A DNA stretch of 64,000 nt, from assembly GCA_035578155.1 (NCBI GenBank), contig JAPWDM010000001.1, positions 8,210,670-8,274,669 of the forward strand. The letters run 5' to 3'. This document shows, piece by piece, positions 21,304 to 35,117 of this stretch (position 1 is the stretch's first letter; each line of letters begins with the position of its first letter). A model generated the notes under the pieces. It made no database searches. It saw only the letters and a program-made list of their open reading frames with translations, and was not told the DNA's origin. This DNA comes from Brachynemurus nebulosus. Its lineage: Eukaryota > Arthropoda > Insecta > Neuroptera > Myrmeleontidae. Made by a program: the position numbers and the translations under genes.

Positions 21304-22413
21304 ATAGTCAAATGTAATTATAAATATGACCTGATCGTAATTGAAGAAAGGCTGGGGAACAATTTCATGAAAATCAATAGGTCGGTCCGTACTCGGGACC
21401 CTTACTTGTCAATTAAATTTTCAACTACTTCCAATCTACTGAATGTGGGACTTCCGGGAGGCATTAGACTATTTTAAGAAAAATTTCAATGCGGGACAGT
21501 AACCAGAATCAGAAGATAACCTTCCCATATTTACCGTCAAAATAATCTTTTTTCATTAATTTTAAATAAATTCATTCATTTCGTATTATCATAAAACTCA
21601 CAATTTTAAAAATTTAATTTATATAAGATTTCATATTTCACGCAAATTAATACAAAAGTGAGAAAAATTACAGTTCTGGTGAAGTTGGTTTATTATTTGT
21701 TATAAAAAATTTGTAGAAAACTTTGGTTTACGTATATATTTTAAGATATAAAGTTTAAGTTACATTATGCAATAAGTTTACAATCCATTTTTATAACTTG
21801 TGAAAAACTGATGATGATCTACAGTTGTGGACTTGTTAAACTATGACGTTAGAATATTCATCTTATTTACCATATACACATACAATCTCCTTCTTTTCTC
21901 AAAGGTTTGCCTCATAATCACCAAACTGTTTATGTGTGGTATATATACAAGTGTATCAGTGACGGCTCGTTCAAATAAACAACACGATTACTGGGTGGGT
22001 ATTCTACGTTTATCGAATTTATGGTTGAAACTGTATCAAATGTCACAAACAACATTTACATTATTTACATACAATTATTGGATTATTATGTGTTACAGAA
22101 AGTATTACATAGTGTTATATTATGTTATCGGTGATAAAAATCTTAATTGAAAAGTCAATTTTGAAATAAAGATTTGTGATAAAACTATCGATGGGGTTTG
22201 ATTTAATATATGTAGTGTTAGAAATAAATTTATTTTTTTTTCAAGTTTTTCCAAAATTATTTGGCGTAAAAGTTTGAAATTTAGCATAGAAAGTTTGGTG
22301 GTGCAATTATAAACCTGAAGAATCAAAAGTTAAATTTTGGTTCTGTGGATTAATTTCAGAGGGTAAGTTGAGAAATTGTAAGAGAAGAAAATTTTGCAAC
22401 GGTATCAGGAGAA
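21304..22413. other. AT-rich non-coding stretch
   Basis: The longest frame (about 21827-22150) is low-complexity, rich in Tyr, Leu and Ile, with no known motif. No terminal repeats seen. Confidence 0.4.
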
Positions 22414-22584
22414 CAGTGATTCCTAAAGTGTGGGGTTGCGCGAAAATTATTTTGAAGTTGTAGAAAAAATTCATTGTTACAGATCTCGTACCCATTTTCT
22501 ACAAATCCCCATCATTCAGCGTGGACTTCCGTAATTTTTAAGTGCAAAAGCGAGTCGCGAACCAAAAAGTTTGAGAGATTGATG
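22414..22584. mobile_element. Degenerate hAT-like MITE
   Basis: CAGTGATTCCTAAAGTGTGG followed by GGTTGCGCG at the left and GAGTCGCGAACCAAAAAGTT followed by TGAGAG at the right resemble hAT ends of the type CAGTGGTTC...GGTCGCGACC. No 8-bp target duplication is visible, so the call is tentative. Confidence 0.35.
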
Positions 22585-22879
22585 TCGGGTGTCAGGGGGA
22601 ACCTCATTTTGAAGCACATGCATTTTTTAAATGTATTTTCGTAAAAAGCGCTTAAAACATTGAGAATAAGGTGTGGATTGGGTCAAAATTATCAGGATTG
22701 CAAGCTTCTAGCGTGACCAATTGCTAATTGTTAATTTTTTTTTGTAAATATTGAATCATCAGTATTGGCGAAATAGTTTTTTGACAGAAATGTTTCTCAC
22801 TTGACTTACAAGCATCTAAGTTACAAAATATACCTACTCTTACAGTTTTACTTAACTTATTGACGGGCCACATATACTG

Positions 22880-23326
22880 CGTGAGTTTTTCGAGAGTTGC
22901 CATTTTTATTACAGCCAAACCGTTGATTTAATCGAAAAATTGTTTAAATAAGAGTTGTAGATATCGACGGGGGCAATCGATTGCTATAGTTAGGAGCTTT
23001 ATGGCTCTTATGGTTTTCGAGCTACGATACAAACTTATAGATTTTTAAATGGAACTATATATTAATTTTTCGATAAAACTGATCTAATGCATTAATTAAC
23101 AACATAACTGAGCAAAAAAAAAATTTTACCCAAGTTTAATTTTTTAATTTTTCTTTAATTTTTCAGTTAGGCGGTAAAAATATGCATATGTACTTGAGGC
23201 TACTTCAACCGATAGTGTTTTTCTTGGTTACATTTCCATTACATCCAAGGAAAGAACCTTTCCTAGTACCATTTCTAACATAAAAATTTGGTTGTAATAG
23301 AAATGGCAACTCTCAAAAAACTCACA
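22880..23326. mobile_element. MITE, 447 bp, same family as 17851-18046
   Basis: CGTGAGTTTTTCGAGAGTTG then CCATTTTTATTACAGCC at the left; the right end is the reverse complement of ATGTGAGTTTTTTGAGAGTT then GCCATTTCTATTACAACC. It is longer than the other copy and has a unique interior, so it is closer to the ancestral element. Confidence 0.7.
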
Positions 23327-23730
23327 TGGTATGTATGTATCCAAAGTCATACGTACTCTGTGGTACCTACTGTGACAGTATGAGTACGTATATTATGTAT
23401 ATAGTTAGTTAATACGTTGAGTGAAATTGTGAGTGAAATTGTGAACAGTGTCTGTAACTCAAGTGTCTGCAGATCAAGGTACGCCTGTATTTTAAAGTCT
23501 TATAACCTATTATTAAAACAACTGGAACAAAATTTTACGCCACTGTTGTGCTAAGTACACATAAATAGATAGAAATATATAGATACATATATACATTTAC
23601 AACACAGCAGCCATAATACATATGTAATGGTAACAGTAGTTCTGTAATATATATTATATGGAATATTTAAGTATATATAGAAGTTATATATAGTGTTATA
23701 GTATTATGTACATTTTATGTAAGGGAATTC

Positions 23731-24583
23731 TGGGTGAGGTGCCCAACTATTTGTTAAAGGATTTTTTAGAGTTAAAAGCTGGGTAGGACTTTGCCACCCC
23801 GTTTTTATTTACAGAAACTAACTAAGGAGGAGCCAAGAAAAACTGCTTCGTTCGAAAGTTACAAGGAATCAAAATTTATTTTGTAATTTTAAGGGTTAAT
23901 AGGTGCAGTTTAAAGAAAAGATGTCGAAAACAAAGTTGAACTTGTTGCAAATTAAAATGTCTACAAGTAATATTTAATAAAATTTTTCAAAACTTCGTTC
24001 CGATTCCTCTAAACGGAGGAAAGTTAATAATTCAAGCCACTCCCACCTACTGTCATGTTATTTTGAAAAAATCGATTGCTGATTGGAAGTATGCTATGAT
24101 TTCTAATTCCTACAAACCTATCTTTTTTCCTTTGTCACAAAATTTAAAAAAAAAAGTTTCGTTCCGTTAAGGAAATAACACAAAAAATCAAATCTTTCGT
24201 AAGTCACGTGACTTATATCGTGTTTTTTGAATTCGTTAGACCCCAAAGATCCGGTAAAAATCGCATATGCGCAAATTAGTTTGATTATATTACTTTCCCT
24301 TGTTATAGTTATAGCTTCGCTATTCAGCTTATGTGGGCAGAAAAGTAAAAGCTAAAGGAAAGGACATATTTTTGAAAAGAGACATTTTTTTTGTTCGATG
24401 ATGATGCAATTTATACGTGCGTTAAAATCAATCCTTAAAAAAAATCGTTGCCAAGACAATGGTTTTAAAATTTATCAGAAAAAAGGAAAAAAAATTAAAA
24501 TTCGTTGTATCTGTAAATATAACCTTTTTTGAAATTCGTTACCAGTTAGACAACTATCGAATAAATTGGGTGTCTCTCACCCA
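23731..24583. mobile_element. Possible inverted-repeat element, 850 bp
   Basis: TGGGTGAGGTGCCCAACTA at the left resembles the reverse of the right end (TTGGGTGTCTCTCACCCAA). The interior repeats GGAGGA, GTTACAAGGAATC and CCACCCC blocks. The terminal match is short and imperfect. Confidence 0.3.
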
Positions 24584-26480
24584 ACTAAACATTTTGTCTC
24601 GGAGTTACCCTATATGGTAAATATATATCCGAGTATATATTGTATACTAATAGGGTTTGTTTATTCTCATCTATTTGAATTATTTATACGATATAAAGTT
24701 TATAGTTCTATTCATATTTGTTTTGTTCGAGAGAACATTTTCATTTTCTTAAAACGTGCCGCAAACTTTAATGCACCATTTTGAAAATTATAATATTGTT
24801 TAAGTATTATATACCTATAGATACCATGTTATATATTACTACATAGACAAAATGTATATATATTTATTCATATTGATTAAGTCTTTGTATTAAGACTGTA
24901 ATTAGTCCTTATAAGTTTCAGTACATACTATTTCTAGATACACACAGAGATATTATTACTTATATGACATTTGTTTGTGTGTAATTACTTGCTTAGTATA
25001 CGAAAATATTCACAAAAATATAGTATCTAATATAAGATATGATTCGCGCTATTCGGAAACCATTATTATTTATTGTTTTAAAATATTTAAATTTACTTTG
25101 TTGGTTCTTTAAAGCACAAATGGTGACAAAAATCCAGAAATCGGGTAGTTTTTAGTAGACAACAGCTTCTATGGCGCTCCCATAAACGATTCGAAGTAAC
25201 ACAAATATATTCTATAGATAGGATATATTTGAGTGTTCTATAATCGCGGATATAGATGAACGTGATGAAATTTACTTTACAAGAGTACAGAAATTAATTG
25301 ATAGCTAATGATAACGAAAGTAAAGTGATTTTTCTCTAATTTTTAATCAATAGAAATATTAATTTAATTGTAAGAATCCCTTTAGTACGTAAAATACACA
25401 CTTAACAGTGACAGGTTGCTGAACTCATACTAAAAACACCGAATTAAATCTAAAGTAAGTTTAAATAATACAAAATAAGATATCAACAATGTTGTGGATA
25501 AATTAAATAATTTGAACAATATAAAATTTAATCATTAACCACTAGCGTTAGTTTCACCTTTCGACCATTGAAAGTTTTAGTGCCACCTAAGCAATACCGT
25601 TTTTTTGTCAATCATTACAGATTTCATTACCCTTTCACGTAGATTGGCCCTCACTATAGAATTTTTAATTTCTAGAAAATAATAATTTATGTTTTTTTTT
25701 TGATGGTGTTAGCGCCGGGGAGCAAGAGGTTTTTTTTATTTAGAAAGCTTTGTGTCCTAAAAACTTTATAATTTTAACGCCAAACTATGTCATCGAAAAC
25801 ACTTGATGTTTTCTACTCAAGTTGTGTATGCAAAACGAAATATATTGCCCTAGTGTTATGTAAAATTTTTAAATAAATCTTATAAGATTGAAACATATTT
25901 CGCAGTTTTATTTTGATACATTGATTCGTAAATTATCTTTTAATAGCACATAATAAAATAGAGTAGAAAATAAATTTTTTTCAAATCACAGCTTGTTTGT
26001 GATACATTTTTCAAAAAAAAAAATGTAACAATATAAAAAACGATTTAATATATTACCATTTTTCGAGAAAAAAAATCTAGTATAGAAAATTCTTTAAATT
26101 TATTTTTCATGCCATTTAACGAATAGCATAGACAACAAGACAAACAATTGATATGAATCGATAGATTACTTAATTTTGCTTGAGATATTGCATAACAGAA
26201 TATATTGTATGTATTTCCTTAAGTAAATATTTGAATATACTCGTATATACACAGAAAATAGTATATATTTAGATATATATATCTATGTATATACAGTGGC
26301 GTTAGCCAAAATAATTGAAAGGGTAAGTGCAAGAGTTTGTGACATTCTTTCAGAAAGTCTAAATTTTGTAAAATTTAGAAAGATATTAGGCTGAAGTATC
26401 ATCTACTAAAATTTGGTTTCATTACGTCCAATAGTTTCGTAGAAATTCGATAATAAACATGTACTATTGCATAGGAAGTA
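24584..26480. other. AT-rich non-coding stretch
   Basis: No gene. TACAGTGGCGTTAGCC near 26293 could be a lone transposon end, but no partner was found. Confidence 0.4.
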
Positions 26481-26903
26481 TATGAAGGGTACAGGGGAAA
26501 AACGATCATAGTCACAAAAAGTAAATTTTTCACGGCAGCGTTTTTAAACTTTAAAGTGTGAATCGCGCATTTTTCAACATCAAAATTTTTTGCCTGAAAA
26601 CCACGCATAGGATCTGGTTCAAACTTTCGGTGGTTATTACTAATATAGTAAGCTAGAAGACGCCATGCCAGTAGAAAATAAACGGCTAGCCGTTTTTGCG
26701 AAATTTGACATTGAATCATGTATTATATGCGCATTTTTCAGCAAAAAAATTTGTTCTTCCCCTGCATATCACGGACTATGTTTGATTTTAACGTGTAAAA
26801 TTAGCACGGGGTCAATATTCTGCATACTGCCAACATAACAGCATGAATTTTGGCATTTTTTACTTTTTGTGACTATGATCGTTTTTCCCCTGTGCCCTTC
26901 ATA
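26481..26903. mobile_element. MITE, 423 bp, with ~43-bp near-perfect termini
   Basis: TATGAAGGGTACAGGGGAAA continuing AACGATCATAGTCACAAAAA at the left matches the reversed right end with one mismatch over about 43 bases. The ends start with TA, as in Tc1/mariner-type MITEs. High arm identity indicates a relatively recent insertion or preserved pairing. Confidence 0.75.
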
Positions 26904-26979
26904 TGTAAATAAAAATTTTCAAAAATTTCTACTGTAAAAGTATACAAGTTAAACTTCTTAACAAGTTAACCAAGAAAAA

Positions 26980-27245
26980 ACTGAAAAAATTTTCAAAATC
27001 CGTTAAGTAGTTAATTTTTGGCTGCGTCACCAGGAGCCAGGTGGATCTCATATAATATAGTATATATTAATATTAATAGATTTGAGCGTTACTTTATGGT
27101 ATTCCATATTTGTTTATTATAGTATATATTAATTTAAAATAGTCTAACTTTTTAACGGCGGAAAAATTTTCCAAATCGGTTGGATAGGTTATTTTTGGCT
27201 CTTTTTTGGGACAGCAGGACCCTGGTGGATCTAAAATAATAGTGA
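26980..27245 (+). repeat. Two diverged direct copies, ~75 bp
   Basis: AAATTTTC(A/C)AAATC(C/G)GTT, TTATTTTTGGCT and CAGG-(x)-GGTGGATCT occur in the same order at about 26985-27055 and 27165-27235. They look like 3' fragments of an old retroelement. Confidence 0.45.
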
Positions 27246-28492
27246 TCTAAAAAAATAGATCTAAAAAAACAGTGAACAAATTTTCAAAATCGGTGATGGC
27301 ACGTTCTTGAAAAATTAGTGAATTATAATGTTGTTATGGTAATGACAAAAACAAAGCATTTATCGGAAAAAATTCAGCAAATTTCCTAATTTTTCTCAAA
27401 ACTAGTTCACTTAGAACAATGGTTTAAAAGTTTACCTAATGTAATTTTTTATGATGCTCTTTTCAATAGTGTAAAAAAAAAATTCTTTAATAATTTTTAA
27501 ATACTGACCAATTATTGCCGGAAACTATCAAATACGGTGAAAAATGGCCAAAATTTTAGCTTCTAAAGATCGGACGAACACATCTGACCTTTTTACCAAA
27601 TTTCGTTAAAATTCGGATGCTTCCGTTTGAATGTTATCACGCAGATAAATTTTATATACAAATTTTATAGTGAAGGCTATTTTCGATTTCAAGAGGTTTC
27701 AAAACAAATTTCTGTCATAGTCCGGGGCTCCGGTCTTACCATGAGAGCCACTGTACTAGCTGAATTTCTAAAATTGGAGTTCGCTAATATGAACGTTCAT
27801 ATTTCTAGTAAATTTTTTTTCTGCGTATACGCAACTAATTTTCAGAGACAAACTTATTCTGGTTTTCGTAAGTGTACTTGTTACATCGGTAGTTTTTATG
27901 ACTTTTTTTACGACGCTTCATTTAAAACAATTTTTTTACTCTAATATTATTACTACACTTACAATTACAATAAAAATATTTATAGCCTTATATTTTATAA
28001 TGATAATATTTTTGGTGGTATAACATCAATTTAAAAATAAAATTCTGGGTAGATAACTGAATATACTGAATGCGTAAATAAACAAATTCCGCAAAGATCT
28101 CAGACAGTATTTTCAATATGAGTAAAAGTTATAAAATATTCAACGTTAGAAAGTAATGCGTTGTCTTATTTAGGTACGTTAAAAGATGGAGTTTTCCGTT
28201 TTGAATATGTATAAAATTTATTATAAATTAAAGAATGAGAATGTTGTTTGGTATTATCCTGATTATTCTCGACTCATTTTGTATGGATTTGTTGTAAATA
28301 CCTCTCTAATAAATTCTTTTTAAAATAAAATAGTAGGATATCGTTGGCTTATTATACGAACTGAATCATTTCTAATGAATTTTGTCAGGGAGTTTATTGT
28401 ATTTAGATGTTTAAAATTGTAAATAATATCTTTAATTCTGCGGTAGGTATTAATTTTATTTAATTATAATTCTAATTTAGAAGAAAACTAAA
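27246..28492. other. AT-rich non-coding stretch
   Basis: The open frame at 27627-27944 has no recognisable motif or promoter and I do not call it. Bases 27500-27620 resemble degraded retroelement 3' sequence. Confidence 0.35.
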
Positions 28493-28691
28493 TATTATGG
28501 GCGCAAGCTAAAAAGAACTTTTTTATCTACATTTGCATTTATCTTTGTCTATCATATTAATAAATAGAAGTTTATTCACGCACTCATATAAAAACATAAT
28601 TACTTGGTTTGGTTAGTAACTATGGAAATAATACAATTTGTGTTCTACTCACCTCAGTTTCTGGAGGTCTTTTGAGCTTGCGCCCATAATA
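28493..28691. mobile_element. MITE, 199 bp, TATTATGGGCGCAAGCT termini
   Basis: TATTATGGGCGCAAGCTAAA at the left and its reverse complement AGCTTGCGCCCATAATA at the right match perfectly over 17 bases. Non-coding interior. Superfamily not determined. Confidence 0.75.
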
Positions 28692-28800
28692 CTTAGCTTG
28701 TTGTCTCCTTTAATTTTTTTAAAAACGAACTGAATGTTTGATACCGATATAACTTTCTTGACACTTTTTTAATTGCTAACTATTTTTACCTGTCGCTCTT

Positions 28801-29020
28801 TACCCGGAGAGAAAATTCCTATACAAATTACTGTGCTCATACTACAATCGACGTGTAACAGGCGAACATATCCAATTTTTGTACGGTAAAATTATAAAAA
28901 TTACAATAATATAACTATAATTTTTATAATTTTACCGTACAAAAATTGGATATGTTCGCCTGTTACACGTCGATTGTAGTATGAGCACAGTAATATTTAT
29001 AGGAATTTTCTCTCCGTGTA
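28801..29020. mobile_element. Near-perfect hairpin MITE, 220 bp, copy 1
   Basis: Two arms of about 100 bases pair almost completely. They begin TACCCGGAGAGAAAATTCCT and include CATACTACAATCGACGTGTA, ACAGGCGAACATATCCAATT and TTTGTACGGTAAAATTATAA around a loop of about ten bases. The second copy is at 57000-57199. Confidence 0.9.
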
Positions 29021-29104
29021 GGCAAAACATCTTTAATTTTTAAGGATATTTTGGAGTAATGGTCATCTAGGAAAAACAAAAATGTATTTTTTTTTATAAA
29101 GGCT

Positions 29105-29135
29105 ACCGGTTTCGACTATTTATAGTCTTCTTCAG
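29105..29135 (-). other. Hammerhead-like core motif (CTGAAGA, stem, GAAAC)
   Basis: On the minus strand CTGAAGA, one extra A, a five-base stem GACTA/TAGTC with loop TAAA, and GAAAC follow in order. This resembles the catalytic core of small hammerhead ribozymes found in Penelope-like elements, but the extra base between core and stem would probably disturb it. Related CTGATGA...GAAAAC motifs occur at 36278 and 38641. Confidence 0.3.
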
Positions 29136-30171
29136 GCCTCTGGGGAAAAGTTTTCAGTGTCATCAAAACCCCAATTTAAAATTTCTTCTTTAACTTCAAG
29201 TTAATTTTTAAAGCTTAATTCTAATCGTCCAAGAAATTTTAAAATATCTCGCTACATTGTCAACATTTTAAATTGTATAAATATACTTACGCAGTCTAAG
29301 CTGTAGTCATATAATGCATCTGACGCGACATTAATATAAATAACAAGCAACAGCGCCGTAACATTTACAGCATTGCACATAATTGTGCATCGTGTATGCA
29401 AGAATCTCCCCAAAAAAATTTACCGGATATTCTTACACTTTCAGCGTGAAGATGTTCGGGTGATATTTTTAAACATAAAATTCTTCATATGTCTGCTTTG
29501 TTTCCGTATAGGCAGACACATTAACTAACTAACTGCATAGCATTAAGACGCGTCACAGTACAGACGTCGCAAACGGTGAACAATATTTAACATCGAATTT
29601 CTAAAATTAACTTTGATGACTTATCGTATTATTTCTATATTTAAGTGAAGAAGAAAGAAAGAGCTTTTGGCTGTGTTGCTGTAAAAATAGTAATCGTTTT
29701 AACTACTGCAGCAATCTACATGCGTATCTTTATTTACATATACTTTGCTTGGCAATTTAAATGGATTAAGTAAGTGACGGAAAGAGGAAACAATAAGATA
29801 TTTAAATCGAAGGTGGATTCATGGAGATGATGCCGGATGTCTATTTAAAATTAGCGCTTACATCCGATGGTTTTATAAATACTTCAATTGCAGTCAAGAT
29901 ATTTTATAAGGCGGGTGTTTTAAAATTTTCTGCCGCAGGATCAGACAGGGATAGTTAGTATTTTAATTTCAATATTGTTGATAAGATTGTGAACATTATC
30001 AACGTATGTTAAACTTTTGTTAAACACGGGCGAAAAGTTAAATTGAACTTGAACACACGACTCACTTTGGTATAAATGACCAAATCATTGTTTTAATTAA
30101 AAATTACTTAATGATTGAAAAATTTTAAAATTGGATCGACTGGGACTGGGGATTGATACGTTATTAAACTG
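29136..30171. other. AT-rich non-coding stretch
   Basis: Contains TTGCACATAATTGTGCA near 29373, a short palindrome. No gene or terminal repeats seen. Confidence 0.4.
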
Positions 30172-30260
30172 GAGTGGCTCTCAAACAAAGATCGGCTAAC
30201 TTAGTGGCAAAGCACGTGACTAGTTATCAGGGAATCCGAGTCCCAGCCGATTCAAAATTT
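30172..30260 (+). repeat. SINE head derived from a tRNA, second copy
   Basis: After the shared leader GTGGCTCTCAAACAA comes a tRNA-like fold with acceptor-type pairing ATCGGCT/AGCCGAT, an A-box-like CTAACTTAGTGGCAAAG, and a B-box-like GGAATCCGAGTCCC. It is in the opposite orientation to the copy at 8946-9036. The fold is too irregular for a functional tRNA. Confidence 0.6.

Positions 30261-31053
<793 letters not shown>

Positions 31054-31107
<54 letters not shown>
31054..31107. repeat. (TA)n microsatellite, 54 bp
   Basis: Uninterrupted; adjoins the right end of the MITE at 30904-31052. Confidence 0.95.
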
Positions 31108-31109
<2 letters not shown>

Positions 31110-31513
31110 GGGTATTTCAAGCAACTAAGAACATATAAATTTTAACACGTAGGGAAAATTTGTTATGATCAAGGGATGCTTTACTTTATTATTGTTAGAT
31201 ATTAAGGGAAATCTTAAATAATATTGCGCCAAGATAATGTTTAAAAGTAATTAAAAGTCAATAGCAGTAAATTTATTGAAACAACTATAAATAAATCTTA
31301 ATCTAATGTTGAAATATTTATTAACAAATAATACTGCTTAGTAGAAAAATGGACACCTATTGTTTTGTTTCCAAATTTACTTTTTTGCAATTAAAGAAAA
31401 TTTTAATAACAATGGATACTTGTATAAAAATGATACCCATAGAGAACAAGCATGCTCTGATCCCAACAATTTTTCGCCATGTTAAATTTTGTATGTTATT
31501 ACTTCGCTGAAAC

Positions 31514-31575
<62 letters not shown>

Positions 31576-32208
31576 AACGAAATGTTAAAAGGAAAACTCG
31601 GTTAAAGTAATAAAACACAATAGACATATTAGATTAAATGTCTTCGATTCAATAACGCTATAACTACACGTAAGTATATCATTTAATCCTTTTTGATACT
31701 GAATTAAAAGTAGTAATTCCTACACATATTAGACGAAAGTTTCGTCTAATTTATCTTTTTTAATATTTAGTGCGTGCAATCTAACTTTTAGTATAAGTGG
31801 CAAGCTATCGGGGAGCTTATTAAACTTTCTCAATTGATGTAAGATTAATGTTAGTATGTTTAGCAATTTTGGTGTGCAAACTGTTTAAGTACAACATAAT
31901 GTGGGAAAGTCAACGAAATAAATAATAAAAAATATACCTATATATTTCAAACATATTAAGGGGTTATATGCACTTATTTTCTCGGACGTTTACGTTTTTC
32001 TATTGCATTTTCTTTGAATAAATAGTGCCAAAAATATTTTGATAAAATTTGATAAGAATTCGAGTACTATTTAGAAAGATATGCATTTAAAGAAAGTTAC
32101 CGTGAGTAGTGCCTATATCGTTGTTGAATTGGCCTATTGTATATGCCCTGCGTGCCTATTGATAAATAATATACGCCTATTGATAAGTCTGTGTTATTAA
32201 TTTCAATC
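31108..32208. other. Non-coding stretch with a TA tract and a palindrome
   Basis: (TA)n occupies 31518-31572. A 23-base palindrome at 31728-31750 has perfect 11-base arms, ATTAGACGAAA, around one G. No gene. Confidence 0.5.
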
Positions 32209-32290
32209 AAACAATAAAGAAAAACTGATATTTTTTACTTTAACTAACTCTGTGTAAGTTAAAAAATATCAGTATTTCTTTATTGTTTTT
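32209..32290. repeat. Short inverted repeat, ~32-bp arms
   Basis: AAACAATAAAGAAAAACTGA then TATTTTTTA at the left pairs with the reverse-complement block ending CAGTATTTCTTTATTGTTT. It may be a tiny palindromic element. Confidence 0.55.
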
Positions 32291-32307
32291 AATTATATAA
32301 TAAACTA

Positions 32308-33199
32308 GCTGACCCAGCCACACCCAATGACTCTAAAATAACTATTTTCATATTTTATTAACATGACTAGTTTCCGCACCGTAAGAACTTAGTATGGGTA
32401 CTCATATCAGCAGTTCTAGAATTGTTTCTATTTTAGGCCCTTCAAGTCACCAAGGCCATGGGAAACCATTTTAACGTCACTTTCATCTTTCACAGAGATC
32501 TCAACAGTACTTAAGTAAAAATTGTCAAATTTCTTCAGCTTTTTAACTTGTGCCGTATCTGGTGTAACTGACGGACAATGTGACCACACGTCCATTTAAA
32601 TTTGATATTCTGAAATTTTGTACAAAAGCAGTTCCTTATGTGCTTCGCTTCGCTCGCTCGACGACTCTAAAGTATTACTCATATTTTCATATTTTCAACT
32701 GATATTCATATTTTTATACCATATCTAATTTTCATATGTATGGAATTTGCTTGAAACAGCAGAAGTGCCAATTGATGATAACTAGACAATCCAGTTGTTT
32801 ATTTCTTTATAAGATACAAATAGTATTTTGCACAGTAGATAAGTAATTTCATAGTAGTCGTAGGTAAAAATATTATTGGTGGTATCTATAGAAATACTTA
32901 TTAATACTTACAAAAATTCCAAAATTATTTTTCTCCAAATGCTTAGCAACAAATTAATTTGCATGATTTTTTTATAAATTTTTCCACAGATATCTGTATA
33001 CAGTAATAGAAAATTGATATTTTGCGGTTATTCGTAAATTTCTAGGGTTAGACTAAAAATTTTGCGATAAAAACTATCCGATCTTTTAAGTTGGACCAAA
33101 TTATAGAAAGTTTCCAAATTTGATGAAAATCGGTTTAGTATTTTCGCAGTTTATCCTGGTATATTGTGACATGAGATTTTTATATATTTATATAGATTA
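32308..33199 (+). repeat. Degenerate dispersed insect repeat with ACTAGCTGACCC start
   Basis: The start, ACTAGCTGACCCAGCCACAC, and the end, TTTTCGCAGTTTATCCTGG then TATATAGATTA, fit a class of insect repeats variously filed under Helitron-like or RTE-type elements. An internal duplication repeats GACTCTAAA and ATTTTCATATTTT near 32670. No frame survives. Confidence 0.4.
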
Positions 33200-35117
33200 C
33201 ATCAAGAGCGTTTTTTTTTTTTTTTTTTTCGAAAAAAAACATTAAAAATAACACAAATGCAGTGAGCATGTTTTTTTCCAGAAATTGGTGAAGGTACAGA
33301 TTGTTTTGAAGTTTTGCACACTTATTTGTTACTGCAGTGGTCGGTCTACCAACGACGAATTTCTTATTTTCAGACAAAAATAAAATTTTTTTACGCTCTT
33401 CGTGAATAAACCGCATATTACGATAACCTAATAGAATCTTCTTGAATTTTTTATTTCAGATAACCATTAAAATATCATGTTTACTCGCAAGCCACCTAAA
33501 GAATGGTAGCCTATGTTTTGCAACTCCGGTTGCAAAATTTCTGTTTCTCAGTTATTTTTTATAGGTAACAAAAATTAATTTAGATCCTTAAAATACCACA
33601 TTAAATGATTTATAAATTTTATTTTAATGAATTTTAATTCTGGATAAAAAAATAAAAATGATATTCTCGATGCAAGTGCATCTAACCCGGACCGTTTCAG
33701 GATTGTCTTAGGCTCTAGCCATTTTTGGATAAAGACGATGTCTAAAGGATAAGGTGCCATATGACCTCTTAAAATCGACCCTACCTAAAAGCTTTCAAAA
33801 ACAAAATTTAAACACTGTTCAATTTGATATTACTTTTTATCAATTATATTTAGATAAGTGACAAGACACAATTACATTAGGACGTTTTTTGTTTGTTTTT
33901 TTTTTTTTAAATACTTTATTGGCCACACTAAGACGTTATTATTAAAAAATTTTTTCTTATTTCGGTAATGGCAGTAGAATGGCACATTTTGTTTATAATT
34001 GGCACTATAGAAAGAACAAAGTCTACCCATAAAACTGCAAAAATGATAGTTCGGTAATATTTACCCATTCGTGTCAATCAGATAACGGAATTTAATCGAA
34101 AGCGTTCACAATTCTTTCTTCTGAAATTGAAATATTCAGACCAGAGTAGGAGTAAGTTATCAGTTTCGCAAATCGGTTTATAATCGAACAGTTAATCAAG
34201 CGAAAACTCCGAAAGGAGCGTCTTGTTGTATGAAATATGTATATTGTTATACAATTCAGTGTAAAATAAATTAACAAAATTATTCTCAATTAAAAGTTAT
34301 TCAAAATGTGACTGATGAGAAAAGTTTGTTGTACCTTTTAGTACAGAAGTACAATAATTAATATAAACTAAAACAATATTTATTCTTTGCCAAGCTCAGT
34401 GTTGAAAAGAATAATACTGTACGGTTAAATTTGAACTTCATCTTAAACATAAAATTACCTGCGTCACGTCGTCACAAGTGGATTGAAACCAGAATTTTAA
34501 CGTTATTCGACCAACATTTCTATTCTTATTGAACTAAACTTCGTACATAATACGTATTGTTACAATATATGTATATATACCTAGTAAGTTTTGCGGTAAG
34601 GAAAAGTGACATGAAAAAGGAGCAAACTTACAATACAGCAGACAATATATGTATACTATATTTGGTTTTGTACCGTTCGTTGTATACTACGATACATCCA
34701 TTTTAAATGTAGGCCTAAGAAACAAAACTAGGAGACCTTTATCATTCAAATAACATTTTATAATGTTATTCACAACTACATTATAAACTTTACATAAGTA
34801 TATATACGTTTTATAAGGAATAAACGTCTTTGACACGCTCAACTTTTGGCTATAGAAATATATAGTTGCGTTTTCTAACTTGTAGGGGAACGGAGCCCAA
34901 ACAGGGTTTTTCAATGACTTTTGCTTTCAATAGTCGGGTAGTTTTTAGGGTTCTGTATACTTTAAAAAGTAAAACGGAACATAGTTGAAACGGAACACAA
35001 ATGCACAGTTCAAATTTCGGTCTACATATTTTGGAACCAGGTCGTTTTCCCAAAACAGATCATAAACCAAAAATTTTATACGCTTGTCAAAAAGGTATAA
35101 AACTGAATATTTTACAG
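33200..35117. other. AT-rich non-coding stretch
   Basis: Includes poly-T at 33209-33229. Short open frames here lack known motifs. No terminal repeats seen. Confidence 0.4.

Noticed and set aside
27627..27944. 105-codon frame
   Set aside because: No recognisable domain; adjacent sequence looks like degraded retroelement 3' DNA.
29105..29135. Active hammerhead ribozyme
   Set aside because: An extra base separates the CTGAAGA core from the stem, and no clear third stem with a cleavage site could be drawn.
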